From Polaromonas sp. OV174 (lineage in GTDB: Bacteria > Pseudomonadota > Gammaproteobacteria > Burkholderiales > Burkholderiaceae_C): 64,000 nucleotides of DNA. Positions 24,624 through 34,122 of the stretch are shown in pieces (the stretch's first letter is position 1; every line of letters starts with the position of its first letter). The position numbers and the translations under genes are program-made. Below the pieces are notes generated by a model. It was given only the letters and a program-made list of their open reading frames with translations, ran no database searches and was not told the origin of the DNA. The stretch lies in contig NZ_FOKZ01000014.1 of the NCBI RefSeq assembly GCF_900112285.1, forward strand, positions 1-64,000. The letters run 5' to 3'.

Positions 24624-25449
24624 AAGCGGTCTGGCTTTGCACGCCGATTGGCTGATTCCCGACTGGCCCGCGCCCAGCAATGTGCGGGCGGTGTTCACCA
24701 CGCGCGCCGGCGGCGTCTCGCTGCCGCCTTATGACAGTTTCAACCTGGGCGACCATGTGGGCGACAGTGCCGAGCATGTGGCGGCCAACCGCGCCTTGCT
24801 GCAGCAAGCCATAGGCACGCAGGCCGTTTTTCTGCAGCAGGTGCATGGTTGCGAGGTGCTGGCGCTGGAGGCAACAAGCCTTGACGGCCGGCCCGCCGAT
24901 GCCTGTGTCACGGTGCAGCGCAAAGTCGCTTGCACCATCATGGTGGCCGATTGCCTGCCGGTGCTGCTGAGCACCGCAGAGGGCGATGTGGTGGCCGCTG
25001 CACACGCCGGCTGGCGCGGCCTGGCCGGCAGCCGTGAAACCGGCGGGCAGGGCGTGCTGGAGTCGACTCATGAGTCTTTTAAGGCTCTAGCGCAGGCCGG
25101 ACGGGCGCAGGCAGCTATTGATACGATAGCGTGGCTGGGCCCTTGCATTGGGCCTTCGGCCTTTGAGGTTGGCGAGGAAGTGAAGTCTGCGTTTGTCGCG
25201 GTGCTGCCCGAAGCCGGTGCCTGCTTTGCTGCGGCGGGGTCGGGCAAGTATCTGGCCAATCTGCCGGCACTGGCGCGCCTGCGCCTGCAGGCCATGGGCA
25301 TCAGCCGGATTTACGGCAACGATGGCAGCTTGCCCTGGTGCACGGTGAGCAATCCCTCAAGGTTCTTTTCGTACCGGCGTGACGCCGGGATCGGCGGCAA
25401 CGGTTTCGGCACCACCGGCCGCATGGCTGCCTGCATCTGGCGCGATTGA
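24613..25449 (+). CDS. pgeF: Polyphenol oxidase/peptidoglycan editing factor (laccase-domain, YfiH-like)
   Basis: 278 residues if started at TTG 24613, in frame and overlapping the maiA stop; the next TTG (24637) is possible. Single Cu-oxidase-4 domain. Metal/active residues visible: His78 (QQVHGC), Cys114 (VADCLPVLL), His131 (AAHAGWRGL). E. coli YfiH removes L-Ser wrongly placed in peptidoglycan precursors. Odd: residues about 155-172 (SFKALAQAGRAQAAIDTIAW) replace a short family loop and are encoded by an interspersed repeat copy. Its last 93 bases overlap a convergent membrane gene. Confidence 0.85.
   Translation: MKPESGLALHADWLIPDWPAPSNVRAVFTTRAGGVSLPPYDSFNLGDHVGDSAEHVAANRALLQQAIGTQAVFLQQVHGCEVLALEATSLDGRPADACVTVQRKVACTIMVADCLPVLLSTAEGDVVAAAHAGWRGLAGSRETGGQGVLESTHESFKALAQAGRAQAAIDTIAWLGPCIGPSAFEVGEEVKSAFVAVLPEAGACFAAAGSGKYLANLPALARLRLQAMGISRIYGNDGSLPWCTVSNPSRFFSYRRDAGIGGNGFGTTGRMAACIWRD
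25074..25131 (+). repeat. Interspersed repeat copy R6 (forward), in frame inside pgeF
   Basis: CTTTTAAGGCTCTAGCGC, ACGGGCGCAGGCAGCTATTG, ACGATAGCG. It encodes SFKALAQAGRAQAAIDTIA. Confidence 0.82.
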
Positions 25450-25674
25450 AGGACTGGCCTGGGCGATGTGCCGTTCCCGCTCTTCGGCCTGGCGTTTCTT
25501 GATGGCCTTGCTGCGCGCCGGCGCGCCCATCAGGTAAACCACCAATGCCACAGGCCCTAGTCCATAGAGTAGAAAGGTGATGAGCGCACCCAGCAGTGTT
25601 CCGTTGCTGTTGGTTGCTTCTGCAACACTCATCATGAGCACGACATAAATCCAGGCGATAACAATCAAATACAT
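25357..25674 (-). CDS. Small membrane protein of unknown function
   Basis: 105 residues. Two hydrophobic segments (about 3-20 and 28-48, LLYGLGPVALVVYLMG) and then a basic, Ala/Glu-rich cytosolic tail. No known family recognised. It converges on pgeF and overlaps its last 93 coding bases. The overlap with a real gene makes the C-terminal tail (after residue 75) suspect; the membrane part lies outside the overlap and is more credible. Conservation of the N-terminal segments across related species would settle it. Confidence 0.55.
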   Translation of the reverse strand: MYLIVIAWIYVVLMMSVAEATNSNGTLLGALITFLLYGLGPVALVVYLMGAPARSKAIKKRQAEERERHIAQASPSIAPDAGSHAAGGAETVAADPGVTPVRKEP

Positions 25675-25775
25675 AAATACGTTGCGCTTAGTCAGAGATC
25701 AGGTAGCAAACCCTACGATACTGAACTGACAGTGAACTCAAAAAAGTCAGCATGGCTCAATACGAGGGGAACAAG

Positions 25776-27521
25776 ATGAATTCTGACGCAAACTGGGCCC
25801 AGTCGGCCCAACAGATGCAAGAGATCTTTGGCGCCGGCCTGCAACAAGCGATGGGCGCCATGGCCGGCCTGGGCCTACCAGCCGGTTTTCCTGGCATGAC
25901 GCCGCCGCCTTTGAAGCCGGCCACCTTGCCTTCCGTGCAGTTCGACCCGGCCAAGCTTCAGGCGCTGCAGCAACACTATCTTGAAGACGTCACGGCTCTG
26001 TGGAATCAGTGCCTGCAGCCCGGCGATGCGGCGCCCGCCGCGACCGACCGGCGCTTTGCCGCCAAGGCCTGGCAGAACAATCCGGTCTCCAAGTTTTCTG
26101 CCGCCGCCTATCTGCTGAACGCCCGCGCCCTGATGGGTCTGGCCGAGTCTGTAGATGGTGATGCCAAGACCCGGGCGCGCGTGCGTTTCGCGGTTGAGCA
26201 ATGGATGGCGGCCAGCGCGCCCAGCAATTTTCTGGCCCTGAACGCCGAAGCCCAGCAAAAAGCCATAGATACCAAGGGCGAAAGCATCGCCAAGGGCATG
26301 CAAAATTTGCTGCACGACATGCAGCAAGGCCATGTCTCCATGACCGACGAGAGCCTGTTCGAGGTTGGCAAAAACGTCGCTACCACCGAGGGCGCGGTGG
26401 TATTTGAAAACGACTACTTCCAGTTGCTGGAATACAAGCCGCTGACGGCCAAGGTCTACGAAAAGCCTTTCCTGTTCGTGCCGCCCTGCATTAATAAGTA
26501 CTACATCCTTGATTTGCAGCCCGAAAACTCACTGATCCGCCATGCCGTGGCCCAGGGCCACCGCACCTTCGTGCTGAGCTGGCGCAATCCGGATGAGTCC
26601 ATGGCCGGCAAGACTTGGGATGACTACATCGAGAATGCCGCCATCAAGGCCATTGAGGTAGTGCAGGACATCACCGGCGCCGAAACCATCAATGCCCTGG
26701 GCTTTTGCGTTGGAGGCACGATTCTGGGCACGGCGCTGGCGGTGCTGGCGGCGCGCGGCGAGAAGCCGGTGGCCAGTGTCACGCTGCTGACTTCCATGCT
26801 GGACTTTAGCGACACCGGCATTCTGGATATTTTTATTGACGAAACTTCCGTCAGCTTTCGCGAAGCGGAAATGGGCAAGGGCGGGCTGCTCAAGGGCTCG
26901 GACCTGGCTTCCACCTTCAGTTTCTTGCGCCCCAATGACCTGGTCTGGAATTACGTGGTTGGCAATTACCTGAAGGGTGAAACGCCGCCACCGTTTGACC
27001 TGCTTTATTGGAACAGCGACGCCACCAATCTGCCCGGGCCGTTTTACGCCTGGTATTTGCGCAACACCTATTTTGAAAACAACCTGATTCAGCCGGGCAA
27101 GCTGGTGGTTTGCGGCGAGAAGATTGATCTGCGCCAGCTTGACATGCCGGCCTATCTTTACGGTTCGCGGGAAGACCACATCGTGCCGATAGGCGGCGCT
27201 TACGCCTCAACGCAGGTGCTGACGGGCAAAAAACGCTTTGTGATGGGCGCTTCGGGTCACATCGCCGGGGTGATCAATCCACCGGCCAAAAACAAGCGCA
27301 GCTACTGGACTCACGACAAACAGCCGGGTGGAAAATTTCCTGCGGCACACGCCGATTGGCTCAAGGGGGCGACCGAGCATCCCGGCAGCTGGTGGACCGA
27401 CTGGTCGGCCTGGTTGAAAGATCAGGCTGGCAAGCAAGTTGCTTCACCTAAAAACTACGGCAGCCGCAAGCACCCGGTCATAGAGGCGGCACCGGGACGC
27501 TACGTCAAGGTCAAGGCCTGA
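25776..27521 (+). CDS. phaC: Class I poly(3-hydroxyalkanoate) synthase
   Basis: 581 residues from ATG 25776, chosen because GAGGGGA lies 5 bases upstream; an ATG at 25752 has no such site. Polymerises (R)-3-hydroxyacyl-CoA into PHB at granule surfaces. Catalytic triad: Cys311 in the lipase-like box GFCVGG, Asp467 (DHIVP), His495 (GHIAG). The N-terminal domain and the alpha/beta-hydrolase core are complete, and the length is typical of class I. Followed by phaA (34 bases) and phaB: a full PHB locus. Confidence 0.96.
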   Translation: MNSDANWAQSAQQMQEIFGAGLQQAMGAMAGLGLPAGFPGMTPPPLKPATLPSVQFDPAKLQALQQHYLEDVTALWNQCLQPGDAAPAATDRRFAAKAWQNNPVSKFSAAAYLLNARALMGLAESVDGDAKTRARVRFAVEQWMAASAPSNFLALNAEAQQKAIDTKGESIAKGMQNLLHDMQQGHVSMTDESLFEVGKNVATTEGAVVFENDYFQLLEYKPLTAKVYEKPFLFVPPCINKYYILDLQPENSLIRHAVAQGHRTFVLSWRNPDESMAGKTWDDYIENAAIKAIEVVQDITGAETINALGFCVGGTILGTALAVLAARGEKPVASVTLLTSMLDFSDTGILDIFIDETSVSFREAEMGKGGLLKGSDLASTFSFLRPNDLVWNYVVGNYLKGETPPPFDLLYWNSDATNLPGPFYAWYLRNTYFENNLIQPGKLVVCGEKIDLRQLDMPAYLYGSREDHIVPIGGAYASTQVLTGKKRFVMGASGHIAGVINPPAKNKRSYWTHDKQPGGKFPAAHADWLKGATEHPGSWWTDWSAWLKDQAGKQVASPKNYGSRKHPVIEAAPGRYVKVKA

Positions 27522-27555
27522 GCTATCGCCAGATTTCACAACAAGGACTCAACTC

Positions 27556-28734
27556 ATGGAAGACATCGTTATCGTTTCAGCCAGCCGCACCGCGGTTGGT
27601 AAATTTGGCGGCTCGCTGGCCAAGACACCGGCCACCGAACTGGGCGCGGCCGTCATCAAGGCGGTACTGGAGCGCTCCGGCCTTGGCGCCGAGCAAATTG
27701 GCGAGGTGATTCTGGGGCAGGTCTTGACAGCCGGCGTGGGCCAGAATCCGGCGCGTCAGGCGGTCATCAAGGCTGGCTTCCCCCACGGTATTCCCGGCCT
27801 GACCATCAATGCCGTGTGTGGCTCGGGTTTGAAGTCGGTCATGCTGGCTGCGCAGGCGGTGGCCTGCGGCGACAGCGAGATCGTGATTGCCGGTGGCCAG
27901 GAAAACATGAGCGCCTCCCCGCATGTGCTCAACGGCTCGCGCGACGGCCAGCGCATGGGCGACTGGAAAATGGTCGACACCATGATCGTCGACGGCCTCT
28001 GGGACGTTTACAACCAGTACCACATGGGTATCACAGCGGAAAACGTCGCCAAGAAGTACGGCATCAGCCGTGAGGCGCAGGATGCGCTGGCGCTGGCCAG
28101 CCAGACCAAGGCGGCCGCGGCGCAAGACGCCGGCAAGTTCAAGGATGAGATCGTTCCCATTTCGATTCCGCAGAAAAAAGGCGATCCATTGGTGTTTGCG
28201 GCTGATGAGTTCATCAACCGCAAAACCAGCGCCGAGGGCCTGGCCGGCTTGCGTCCGGCCTTTGACAAGGCCGGCGGCGTGACGGCAGGCAATGCGTCCG
28301 GCCTGAACGACGGCGCTGCCGCCGTGATGGTCATGACGGCGAAAAAAGCCGCTGCGCTAGGCCTCAAGCCGCTGGCGCGTATCGCCAGCTACGCCACCAG
28401 CGGGCTGGACCCGGCCTATATGGGCATGGGCCCGGTGCCGGCATCGACCAAGGCACTGGCCAGAGCCGGCTGGAAAGCGCAAGACCTGGATTTGCTGGAA
28501 ATCAATGAAGCCTTTGCCGCGCAGGCCTGTGCGGTCAACCAGGAAATGGGCTGGGACACCAGCAAGGTCAACGTCAACGGCGGCGCGATTGCCATCGGCC
28601 ACCCGATTGGTGCATCCGGTTGCCGCATTCTGGTCACGCTGCTGCACGAAATGGTGCGACGCGATGCCAAAAAAGGTATTGCCAGCCTGTGTATTGGCGG
28701 CGGCATGGGGGTTGCCCTCACACTGGAACGCTGA
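27556..28734 (+). CDS. phaA: Acetyl-CoA acetyltransferase (beta-ketothiolase)
   Basis: 392 residues, the usual thiolase length. Condenses two acetyl-CoA to acetoacetyl-CoA, first step of PHB synthesis. Nucleophilic Cys in NAVCGSGLKS near residue 88, general-base His in AIGHPIGASG near 348, second Cys in SLCIGGGMG near 378. An AAGGACTC site precedes the ATG. Between phaC and phaB, with a repeat copy in the 113-base gap to phaB. Confidence 0.96.
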   Translation: MEDIVIVSASRTAVGKFGGSLAKTPATELGAAVIKAVLERSGLGAEQIGEVILGQVLTAGVGQNPARQAVIKAGFPHGIPGLTINAVCGSGLKSVMLAAQAVACGDSEIVIAGGQENMSASPHVLNGSRDGQRMGDWKMVDTMIVDGLWDVYNQYHMGITAENVAKKYGISREAQDALALASQTKAAAAQDAGKFKDEIVPISIPQKKGDPLVFAADEFINRKTSAEGLAGLRPAFDKAGGVTAGNASGLNDGAAAVMVMTAKKAAALGLKPLARIASYATSGLDPAYMGMGPVPASTKALARAGWKAQDLDLLEINEAFAAQACAVNQEMGWDTSKVNVNGGAIAIGHPIGASGCRILVTLLHEMVRRDAKKGIASLCIGGGMGVALTLER

Positions 28735-28745
28735 ATTTCAGATAG

Positions 28746-28808
28746 ATTCTTTTAAGTGGGCGCTAGCCCACGTCATTCGGGCGCAATTAGCTACTGAATT
28801 TATAGCAA
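28746..28808 (+). repeat. Interspersed repeat copy R7 (forward), phaA-phaB gap
   Basis: ATTCTTTTAAG, GGGCGCTAGCCC, CGGGCGCAATTAGCTACTGA, TTTATAGCA. The GGGCGC pair can form a hairpin. It fills most of the phaA-phaB spacer and could modulate relative expression. Confidence 0.82.
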
Positions 28809-28847
28809 GACGGGTTCGAGAAAATTCCCAATATCAAGGAGCGCACT

Positions 28848-29585
28848 ATGACAAATCGAGTTGCTTACGTCACCGGCGGCATGGGTGGCATTGGAACCGC
28901 TATTTGCCAGCGGCTGGCCAAGGACGGTTTTACCGTGGTGGCAGGCTGCGGCCCGACGCGTGACTTCACCAAATGGATTGATGAGCAAAAAGCCCTGGGC
29001 TATGCTTTTTACGCTTCGGTGGGCAATGTGGGGGATTGGGATTCCACCGTGGCAGCCTTTGACAAGGTCAAGGCCGAGCATGGGCCGGTCAGCGTGCTGG
29101 TGAACAATGCCGGCATCACGCGCGACGGCCAGTTCCGCAAGATGAGCAAGGCCGACTGGGATGCCGTGATTTCGACCAATCTGAACAGCATGTTCAATGT
29201 GACCAAGCAAGTGATTGAAGGCATGGTCGAAGCCAACTTTGGCCGCATCATCAACATCTCGTCGGTCAATGGCCAAAAAGGCCAGTTCGGCCAGGTCAAC
29301 TACTCCACCGCCAAGGCCGGCCTGCACGGCTTCACCATGGCGTTGGCGCAGGAAGTGGCGAGCAAGGGCGTGACCGTGAATACCGTGAGCCCGGGTTACA
29401 TAGGCACTGACATGGTCAAGGCGATACGTCCGGACGTGCTGGAGAAAATCGTTGCCGGTGTGCCCGCCAAGCGACTGGGCCGGCCGGAAGAGATTGCCTC
29501 CATCATTTCCTGGATTGCCTCCGACGAGGGTGGTTATGCCACCGGGGCCGACTTCTCTCTCAATGGCGGCCTGCACATGGGTTGA
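28848..29585 (+). CDS. phaB: Acetoacetyl-CoA reductase
   Basis: 245 residues. SDR-family enzyme reducing acetoacetyl-CoA to (R)-3-hydroxybutyryl-CoA with NADPH, feeding PhaC. Cofactor motif TGGMGGIGTAICQRL at 10, NNAG near 88, catalytic Ser/Tyr/Lys in ISSVNGQ and YSTAKAG. An AAGGAG site precedes the ATG. The strong terminator 30 bases downstream closes the phaCAB operon. Confidence 0.96.
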   Translation: MTNRVAYVTGGMGGIGTAICQRLAKDGFTVVAGCGPTRDFTKWIDEQKALGYAFYASVGNVGDWDSTVAAFDKVKAEHGPVSVLVNNAGITRDGQFRKMSKADWDAVISTNLNSMFNVTKQVIEGMVEANFGRIINISSVNGQKGQFGQVNYSTAKAGLHGFTMALAQEVASKGVTVNTVSPGYIGTDMVKAIRPDVLEKIVAGVPAKRLGRPEEIASIISWIASDEGGYATGADFSLNGGLHMG

Positions 29586-29616
29586 GTCTTGGCGCGTCGA
29601 TACTTTCGAACTCCAA

Positions 29617-29641
29617 AAAACCCGCTTAGGCGGGTTTTTTT
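29617..29641 (+). terminator. Rho-independent terminator after phaCAB
   Basis: A-run, ACCCGC-TTAG-GCGGGT, T-run; bidirectional form. The following 29642-29855 contains no gene I can support. Confidence 0.9.
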
Positions 29642-29855
29642 GTGAGCGCTACCCCTAGGCAATGAAGCTTGAGAGGCCTTGAGCTGGCCTGTTTTTTGCG
29701 TACTCAGTTGAATGCTTGGCGTGGCGTAGGGGAAATGCAAGCGCCTAGTCTCAACTGTAGTAAATTGATTTCTCGCGCGTTCTACGGGGACAGCCTGCCA
29801 GTCAGGCTGCGTCGCAGGGCCTCTTCACCCGCTTCCTGAAGGACCTTTTGCCGCC

Positions 29856-31565
29856 ATGCCCCATAGCGTTTCACTGATCAGCACCATCGCCGCCGGCCTA
29901 GGCCTGGCTTTGATTTTTGGCTTTGCAGCGGTGCGTCTGCGCTTGCCGGCGCTGGTCGGTTACTTGCTGGCCGGGGTCATCATAGGCCCCTTCACGCCCG
30001 GCTTTGTGGCAGACGCTGGCATCGCCAGCCAGCTCGCTGAAATCGGCGTGATGCTGCTGATGTTTGGCGTCGGGCTGCATTTTTCGCTGAGCGACCTGCT
30101 CGCGGTACGCAAAATTGCCGTGCCCGGCGCCGTGGTACAGATGACGGTGGCGACGGCGCTTGGCATGGGCGTGGCGCATGGCTGGGGCTGGAACTTGGGC
30201 GGGGCATTGGTGTTCGGCCTTTCGCTGTCATGCGCGAGCACGGTGGTCTTGTTGCGCGCGCTGGAGAGTCGCGGAATTGTTGACACCATCAATGGACGTA
30301 TTGCGGTGGGTTGGCTGGTCGTCGAAGACCTTGCCATGGTGTTGGTCCTGGTGCTGCTCCCCCCGCTGGGCAGCTGGCTGTCTGGTAAGGGCGCTACCGA
30401 CGTGGATGCGCTGTGGAAGTTAATTGGCTTGACCTTGCTACAGGTGGGCGGTTTTGTGGCCTTGATGCTGCTGGTGGGGCGGCGATTTTTTCCATGGATG
30501 CTTTGGCAGGTTCAGCGTACCGGTTCGCGCGAGCTGTTTACCTTGTGTGTGGTGGCGGCGGCGGTGAGCATCGCGTTTGGCGCCACAGCGCTGTTTGGTG
30601 TGTCATTTGCGCTGGGTGCTTTTTTTGCCGGAATGGTGATGCGGGAGTCCGAGTTCAGCCACCGCGCTGCCCAAGAGTCGCTGCCGCTGCGTGACGCGTT
30701 TGCGGTGCTGTTCTTTGTCTCGGTGGGCATGCTGTTCGATCCCTGGGTACTGATAGAGCGCCCGCTGCAGGTGCTGGCGGTGGTCGGCATCATCGTCGTC
30801 GGGAAAACGGTGGCCGCAGGTTTGCTTGTCACGGCATTTCGCTATCCCCTGAATACGGCCCTCACGGTGTCGGCCAGTCTGGCGCAAATTGGCGAATTTT
30901 CTTTCATTCTGGTGGGGCTGGGCGCTTCGCTCGGCCTGCTGCCGCCGGAAGGGCAAAGCCTGGTTCTGGCCGGTGCGCTGATTTCTATGGCATTGAACCC
31001 GCTGGTCTTCAAGGCCGTTGAGCCTTTTCAGCAGTGGATATTGGCCAAATCAGCGCTGGCACGCAAGCTGGAGGCGCGCGATGACCCCATGGCCGAATTG
31101 CCGCCGACCACGGAGGCCAAATATCTTTCGCACCATGTGGTGCTGGTGGGTTATGGGCGGGTAGGCCGACGCATTGCGACGGCGCTCAGCGCCAACCATA
31201 TTCCTTTTGTGGTGGCCGAGCAGAATCGGGAGCTGGTTGAGCGGCTGCGAGCCCAGGGCCTGGCCGCGGTGTCAGGCGATGCCGTTGATCCGGTTGTGCT
31301 GATTCAGGCCCATATTGCCAAGGCCCGGATGCTGGTGATTGCCACGCCAGATACGCTGGACGTGCGGCAGATGATTGCCACGGCCCGTGCGCTCAATCCG
31401 GGCATTGAAACCGTGGTCCGTACCCACAACGAGGCAGAGGCCACATTGCTCGATAGCGAGCACGCAGGCCGGATTTTTCTGGGGGAGCAGGAGCTGGCGC
31501 AGTCCATGACTCGTCACGTGCTGGAGCGCTCGGGTGCCAGCCTGTCGCAGTCGCAGGGTGTTTAG
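29856..31565 (+). CDS. ybaL: CPA2-family cation/proton antiporter with RCK-like domain (YbaL-like)
   Basis: 569 residues. About 12 hydrophobic segments in the first 390 residues, with the CPA2 pattern GYLLAGVIIGPFTPGFV and a family-typical Asp in LVVEDLAMVLVLVLL; then a TrkA-N (RCK) NAD-binding domain (about 420-540, HVVLVGYGRVGRRIATAL). Such transporters exchange K+ or Na+ for H+, regulated by nucleotide. Closest in layout to YbaL/RosB; a KefB/C-type glutathione-gated function is less likely, since no ancillary KefG gene is near. Confidence 0.88.
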   Translation: MPHSVSLISTIAAGLGLALIFGFAAVRLRLPALVGYLLAGVIIGPFTPGFVADAGIASQLAEIGVMLLMFGVGLHFSLSDLLAVRKIAVPGAVVQMTVATALGMGVAHGWGWNLGGALVFGLSLSCASTVVLLRALESRGIVDTINGRIAVGWLVVEDLAMVLVLVLLPPLGSWLSGKGATDVDALWKLIGLTLLQVGGFVALMLLVGRRFFPWMLWQVQRTGSRELFTLCVVAAAVSIAFGATALFGVSFALGAFFAGMVMRESEFSHRAAQESLPLRDAFAVLFFVSVGMLFDPWVLIERPLQVLAVVGIIVVGKTVAAGLLVTAFRYPLNTALTVSASLAQIGEFSFILVGLGASLGLLPPEGQSLVLAGALISMALNPLVFKAVEPFQQWILAKSALARKLEARDDPMAELPPTTEAKYLSHHVVLVGYGRVGRRIATALSANHIPFVVAEQNRELVERLRAQGLAAVSGDAVDPVVLIQAHIAKARMLVIATPDTLDVRQMIATARALNPGIETVVRTHNEAEATLLDSEHAGRIFLGEQELAQSMTRHVLERSGASLSQSQGV

Positions 31566-31627
31566 GTTGTGTCCCAGTGAATCACTGCCGCAGTAAGGGA
31601 ATTGGTGTCGCGGGTCTGTAGGGCAGG

Positions 31628-32023
31628 CTACTCCAGATCTTCCATAGCCAGCATGTGGTACTTTTGTGCATAGGAAAAAGGGACCTTGCGCACCGCCTTC
31701 ATGATGTGCTCCGTGGCCTCCTTGGATGGCACGGGAATCATCAGCGCATAGTGGCCCTCGCGCGCCAGGTCGGTGTATTTGTGAACGGTAGCGCTTTCGG
31801 TGCCCACGTGCGGCAGCCTTAGTTCCGAATGGCCATCGGCCTTGCTGATTTCTTCCAGAATCGTTTCCGGTGTCAGCAGCATGATGCCGTCACCGTTGGT
31901 TTCGAGCTCCTGTGCCACCTGTCTGGCGTCTTCAACATCTGGAAACATGATGAAGGCGTAGCCTGTCGGGTAAAACACCCCGCCCAGGCTCACCATTTTC
32001 CGGGTCAGTTCAAAGTCCTTCAT
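31628..32023 (-). CDS. Conserved hypothetical protein
   Basis: 131 residues; not recognised. An alpha/beta pattern: a ferredoxin-like N-terminal half (VFYPTGYAFIMFPDVEDARQ then VAQELE), then GIMLLTPETILEEIS, ending in a helical PFSYAQKYHMLAMEDL. No signal peptide, no membrane segment, no cysteine pair. The first half resembles RNA- or nucleotide-binding ferredoxin-like folds only in outline. A GGATTCG-rich region before the start is not a clear ribosome site, but codon bias and full-length frame look real. Confidence 0.6.
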   Translation of the reverse strand: MKDFELTRKMVSLGGVFYPTGYAFIMFPDVEDARQVAQELETNGDGIMLLTPETILEEISKADGHSELRLPHVGTESATVHKYTDLAREGHYALMIPVPSKEATEHIMKAVRKVPFSYAQKYHMLAMEDLE

Positions 32024-32154
32024 GGCGAATCCTTTCGTGTATGAACGGAATCATCAAAGCGCAAAGATTAAACACTCACTGTCAGCGTTTGCATCCTCTT
32101 CCTGTCAGTCGCTGGCGTCAAGTCCAGGCCGGGGAGTTCGAATCGCTTACGCGT

Positions 32155-33984
32155 TCAAGGCAGCTCTTCCAGTTTGATCGTGGGTTCGGCCATGACGCGT
32201 ACCGTGCTTTGCAGGCTGTCAAGGAGCTGGTTGGCAAAGTAACTGCTCTGGGTATCGGGCTCCAGGGCCGCAAACACCAGGTTGGCCAGGGGCTGGTTGA
32301 GTGGCACGTAGTAACTGCCGCGCGGCACATCCACCAAACCGCGCGTTAGGCTGACTTGGGCATTGATGATGCTATTGCCGTCGGCAATCGGGCCGCGCAC
32401 ATCCTGGCGTTCACCCACGGCACGCGCGGTTTCCCGGTAGCTGTCGCCCAGCACGGAGCCGGACTCGGCGATACGCATAAGCTGCACGCCGTGCAGTCGC
32501 AGCCGGTCTACGGCTGTGGTGGAAGCCGCCGACAGCCAGTAGCCGCAGGGACGTGCGCGTACCTTGATGTCGCGAAGCAGGAGAGCGGAGTCCCAGTCCA
32601 CCGTAATGGCTTTGTCGGCGCCGCTCACGGGGTCCAGCATGAGCAGATCGTGCTGGGCCGCCGTGGGCGCCGATTCAACGGTGGCATCCCCTTTGCAGGC
32701 CTGGGTGCTGACGTCTTTGTCGAGATAGGGGCGCAACTGGCCGAGTGCTTTGGTGCGTTGGGCGGTGCTGGCGAGCACACTGGAGATGGCCGTGACCTGG
32801 GTGTGCACGCGTCGCTGTATATGCAGCTGGCCAATGCCTACGCCGCGGGTTTCAATCAGCAGACTGACGGCGTTTTTAAGCCCGTTTACATTGCGGTCCG
32901 TGTCGGGTTTTGTTCCTCCCATGGAGATTTTTTTGTCGGCCAGATCTGCCGAGGTGGTGTAGTACCACTCGGTGCTAAGGCCCTGAGCTTTGAGCGCGTC
33001 CAGCAGTGGACGGCGATACCACTCTTCGGCGGCCTTGGTTAAAAATTCCGGCAGATTGGCCGTGGTGGCGTATTGCAGCAGTGCATCGAACTTTTGCACC
33101 GCGCCAAACTTTTCCAGATAGCGGCCAACCACGGTGTATTCATGGGCATCTACCACCACCGTGGGGTGATAGTCGCGCGTGAGCTTGGCCAGAGCCTGGG
33201 CTTCTGGCGTGTTGAGTAGCAAGTGATCGCGGTTCATGTCCAGCCCACTTGCGGTAAGGCGCTGGCCTGCGGCCGCGCCGTCAGGATTGGCGCGTGGCAC
33301 GATGAGCACGTTGATCTGCGCCAGCAAGGGGCGCAACAAGCCTTGCGAGAGCTCCCGGGCGATGACCAGCAGGGCTTCGCTGCCTGCCGGTTCGTCACCA
33401 TGTTGCTGGCCGATCAGAAGAACGGTGGGGCGACCGGTGGCCAGCACGCTGGCGGCATCGGCGCTATCGGCACGCGTCAGGAGCAAGGCCTCGAGTGCTT
33501 CGCCACGCTGCGATTGACCCAGTGGCAGTACCGCCGCCTGCACGCCGGCCGGGCGATTGGCCGCGTTCGCCAGATTGCGCAACCAGGACTGAACCTCGCT
33601 ATTGGAGGTGAAGCTGGTGCGCCCGGCTTGCAGGCCTGGCGTGTTGTAAGTGACGGCAGGATCGGGGAAACGCGCAGCGACGGCTGCGCTGTAGGGCGCC
33701 GCCGGGGTCGTTTTGACTAGGGCGGGCGAGGCAATGGGCGTGCCCGATGGCGGCACCGGGCTGGCGTTGGGTGCGGCCCCCGGCTTTGGTGCGGGCGTGA
33801 CCTGCGTTTTCTGGGCCGATTGCCCCGGACCCGGCCAGGGTGGCAAAGGCACGGATGTGCAGGCAGCCAGCAGAACCAGTGGGGCAGCCAGCAGGCTGGT
33901 GCTTGGAAAACGCTTCCAGAAACCGAACGAAAATCTGACGTTCGAGGCCCTTTGGCAGGGGGTGGCGGTGTTTTTTTTGCTCAT
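32155..33984 (-). CDS. M14-family zinc carboxypeptidase, lipoprotein
   Basis: 609 residues from ATG 33984. A type II signal peptide (hydrophobic LLAAPLVLLAAC near residue 42) and a Pro-rich linker precede an M14 peptidase domain: HGDE zinc motif (GQQHGDEPAGSEALL) near 205 and the third ligand in VVVDAHEYTV. The domain ends by ~380; the rest (to 609) is a beta-rich C-terminal part. Probably anchored in the envelope and acting on peptides or peptidoglycan stem peptides. The N-terminal region before the lipobox is unusually long (~42 residues), so the start may be further in. Confidence 0.82.
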   Translation of the reverse strand: MSKKNTATPCQRASNVRFSFGFWKRFPSTSLLAAPLVLLAACTSVPLPPWPGPGQSAQKTQVTPAPKPGAAPNASPVPPSGTPIASPALVKTTPAAPYSAAVAARFPDPAVTYNTPGLQAGRTSFTSNSEVQSWLRNLANAANRPAGVQAAVLPLGQSQRGEALEALLLTRADSADAASVLATGRPTVLLIGQQHGDEPAGSEALLVIARELSQGLLRPLLAQINVLIVPRANPDGAAAGQRLTASGLDMNRDHLLLNTPEAQALAKLTRDYHPTVVVDAHEYTVVGRYLEKFGAVQKFDALLQYATTANLPEFLTKAAEEWYRRPLLDALKAQGLSTEWYYTTSADLADKKISMGGTKPDTDRNVNGLKNAVSLLIETRGVGIGQLHIQRRVHTQVTAISSVLASTAQRTKALGQLRPYLDKDVSTQACKGDATVESAPTAAQHDLLMLDPVSGADKAITVDWDSALLLRDIKVRARPCGYWLSAASTTAVDRLRLHGVQLMRIAESGSVLGDSYRETARAVGERQDVRGPIADGNSIINAQVSLTRGLVDVPRGSYYVPLNQPLANLVFAALEPDTQSSYFANQLLDSLQSTVRVMAEPTIKLEELP

Positions 33985-34122
33985 GGTTTCAATCGCTTTC
34001 AGTTTTGCGAGTGTGGACACCGGTTCTGGTCTTGATACCTATTATCTGGGTTGTCAGCGGGCGTTTGCGGTGATTACAGGGCTTGTTCATGGGCGCTCCC
34101 AGTCTGCTGGGATAATTGAAGC

